From Silurus meridionalis (taxonomy: Eukaryota > Chordata > Actinopteri > Siluriformes > Siluridae): a stretch of DNA of 64,000 nt. A model generated the notes under the pieces. That model was given only the letters and a program-made list of their open reading frames with translations. It was not told the DNA's origin and did not search any database. Position 1 is the stretch's first letter. Each line of letters begins with the position of its first letter. The stretch covers positions 22,927,632 through 22,991,631 of the forward strand of contig NC_060885.1 in NCBI RefSeq assembly GCF_014805685.1, written 5' to 3'. Below are positions 61,376 to 64,000 of the stretch, piece by piece. The translations under genes were made by a program, and so were the position numbers.

Positions 61376-64000
61376 ATGTGTTCTAAGTGCAATATGTAGC
61401 ATCCTATAAATTATAGTATGTCATAAGCTTGATTAGTAGTTTATTTAAAATGAATCTAGCTCCATCGCTTTTCATCTTGAGATAAACGTCTAGACAAAAA
61501 AGTGTCCTGAATGTGTTCACTCTCTCTAAAAAAAGAAGATAGTAGGTTTTTGGTGCAGGGAAGGTCAGAGTCTGGGTGGATGAATTTAGATTGGCAGTAA
61601 GAGGGGCTTTTCTTTAGACTGCTCTGCATGCTCAGATGTCAGCTCTATTGTTTCTGAAGATGAGTTAACCTGCGTCACTGCCTCAGGGTGAAGCACTCAG
61701 GGTGACGCCACACATCACAATGCAGTTTGCTTAAATTCACTCCACCCTACACTCTTGTCAGTGCAATGTCTTCCAGTGAATATACAATCCACACAACAAC
61801 AGGACAAACTCATCTTGAACATTCGACGAATGCACAAAGCAAAACATTCAACTGGAAGCAAATGCAAAGACAATAAATTTCTTTACTGTCATTTAATCAT
61901 ATATTGATCATATATAATATATTAAAACCATGGAATTTACATATCAGGGCCTAAAAAAGAACAATGCAGACGTTAAAAATGTTTATATTATATATTAATT
62001 TTTTTTTACCCAAAATGCAAACCAAGTTAGCAAAAAAAGCATGCTAATTATAAGAGAATATCCGTCTTCACCTTTAGAGAAACTGCTCTTGCTGCTAATC
62101 AATCTGGAAAAGGTTATAAGACCATCTCCATTTTTAAATTCACCATTCTCCAGCAAACAGACCAACAATTCAACATCAGACTGTTTAATGCTCCTAAATA
62201 TAAAGAGAAATGCAAGCGTTACTCTATGTGACTTTCTGGCCTGTGTAGGTTCTCAAACAATATCCTTAGACTGATAAGACCATAGTATAGATGTTTGGTC
62301 ATCAAGCACTGCACACACCGCATGTTTGGTTTAAAACAGAATATCACAGAATATCACAACAAACTGGAAAAAAAACTCAAACCAACTATCAAGATAAAAA
62401 TGAACCTATTGAGATGCTATGGCAGGGTCTTAAGAGAGCGGCGCATAAATTACTGCCCTCAAACATCAATAAACTAAATCAATGTTGTAAAGTACAGCCA
62501 GCATTATACAAACTATAGATGGTTCTACATAAACATGACTAAATTATAATGTACTTATTTTTTTCTACCTGGTTTCCCAGCTGTTCTCAAAATCTTGAAA
62601 TACATCTTAAAAATCTGTACTGTTTATAGAAGCTATAGAAGCTAAAGAGGACCACATATTCATTAATAAATAAAACAAAACATAGAGTCAATCTTATTAA
62701 ACTGTTCGCTTTCAGTAATCACTTTATCCTGGTTAAGATTGGAGTGCATCCAGAGCATAGGCAGGGATAAGGCCCTGAATAGGACACTCATCCATCACAG
62801 GGCACCATGAAAGTGCACATTCACATCTTCAAGCAATTTATCATTGCCAGTCCACGAACTGGCATGTTTCTGAGAGTTGGGAAGAAACCAATGTACCCAG
62901 AGAAAGTCCACATGTACGCTAAAACAATATTTAAAACCCCACATAGACAGTAAACCAAGCTAGAGATTGTTCATAGCTCCGCCATGTTGCCTGTAAATGT
63001 CTCCTGTTGAACTATACTACAGTATATGTCAGCATTAAAAACTAATCTCAACACAAAAAAACAACTGAACATAACAGTAAAGAATGGAAACAATGGCACC
63101 AAATGACAGTGAATACTACTTAGAATGAACGGATATGTTCTATCTAGCTCGAACCATAGATACGAATAGTATGTGCGTTATTCAATTTGCCAGGAAAAAT
63201 TCCCAATCTAGATGTGACTAGCGACATGCATTGGTCTCACAAAACGCAACAAAGAAATTGAACAGGAGGCTTTTACTTCCATGTGTTCATGAGAAACACT
63301 CAGATATAAAGCTTACAAATAAAATGTCTCTGATACATGTAGTGTTCATACCTCCTGGGTTTTCCCCAGTGTTTTCGAATGTTTCCGGGTGCTCGTTGGT
63401 GATTATGATGATAATGAGAGAAGGCACAAAAAGGGAAAGATTAAAAAAACAAAAAAAAAACACAAAAACTTAATATTTTACTCAAAAGTTATTGGGGTTT
63501 CAGGTTTGTGAACGTGTAACGGTGAAATTGAGAACGTGCAGAACAGTTTTCTATGGTTAAGAGTTAACAGTCTGTTAAATGTTAACATTTAGTTGTGTCT
63601 CTTATGTCATCCAAGATACATGTTGAGACCAGCGATTCAGCACTTTGACACATTTAACCCTTCTTAATATTTACATAATGGTTTCAGGACTAACGAAAGA
63701 GCAAGGACACTGCACCCATACTTCACCTTTCCTTTTACATGCATTTGAATTATATACACGAAAGATGATTTTTTTTTTTTTTTTGTTTAATAATTGGTGT
63801 ATAGATTCAGCAAAATGAAAACAAGTGGATTCTTTTAGACTCTGATGCTGAATTGCCTGTTTGAGAGGCTTAATAAGTATAATAAAATACTACACTGCCG
63901 GAAAGTAGGAAAGAACAAGCCTCCAAAATGACTAAAGAATAACAAGGAGACGTTTACTGCAGTTAAACTTTAATTAGCATGTCTGCTGATTAGTGTTTAC

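Larger units (their letters stand above)
47922..64000 (-). other. prkce intron 5' of the last C2 exon, running off the window
   Basis: The first coding exon of PKC epsilon (start codon and most of C2, about 115 codons) was not found in any minus-strand frame here, so this is read as the right part of a large first coding intron. Content is AT-rich DNA with Tc1 pieces, a SINE, an hAT-like copy, dinucleotide arrays and a long TA run, listed separately. More complex, GC-richer islands at about 54660-54840 and 60380-60770 carry no recognisable gene. Confidence 0.6.

Noticed and set aside
47922..64000. First coding exon of prkce or a promoter CpG island
   Set aside because: No minus-strand frame resembles the N-terminal C2 sequence and no strong CpG-rich block is present.

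Overview
The window looks like teleost fish nuclear DNA. It is AT-rich, packed with microsatellites and decayed DNA transposons, and carries fish-type DIRS, RTE-like and Tc1-like relics plus tRNA-headed SINEs with the common otophysan sequence style. A catfish-type genome is my best guess, but the species is an inference. There is no bacterial, plasmid or viral gene organisation.

One protein-coding gene can be supported. It lies on the minus strand and is the middle of a novel-type protein kinase C gene, PKC epsilon (prkce; prkcea and prkceb cannot be told apart here). Nine coding exons were assembled by hand from splice sites, reading phase and recognised protein blocks. In transcript order they are 47921-47858, 21813-21654, 18704-18670, 18556-18468, 18283-18154, 17559-17417, 16302-16209, 15931-15717 and 13917-13744. 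Together they make 1104 nt (368 codons), open and in phase throughout. They encode the end of the C2 domain, the pseudosubstrate, C1A, C1B, the V3 hinge and the first part of the kinase N-lobe. The first exon (start codon and most of C2) was not found and should lie beyond base 64000. The remaining kinase exons should lie before base 1.

Layout: 1-13743 is intron 3' of the last visible exon and is filled with Tc1-like relics, MITEs and a SINE. 13744-21813 is the exon cluster (eight exons in 8 kb), with an antisense RTE-like LINE relic in the intron between C1A exon 1 and the 35-nt exon. 21814-47857 is a 26-kb intron holding two DIRS-type fragments, a pogo-type MITE, nested Tc1 pieces, an hAT-like family and long microsatellites. 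47858-47921 is the last C2 exon. 47922-64000 is intron again, with Tc1 pieces, a SINE, repeats and AT-rich DNA.

The most notable points are a GC-AG intron after the C1B exon, a CT microsatellite serving as the polypyrimidine tract of the C1B-exon acceptor, a chimeric nest of mobile elements at 37.1-39.2 kb, and an exon-like 90-nt island on the opposite strand close to the C2 exon. I found no convincing undescribed multi-gene system.
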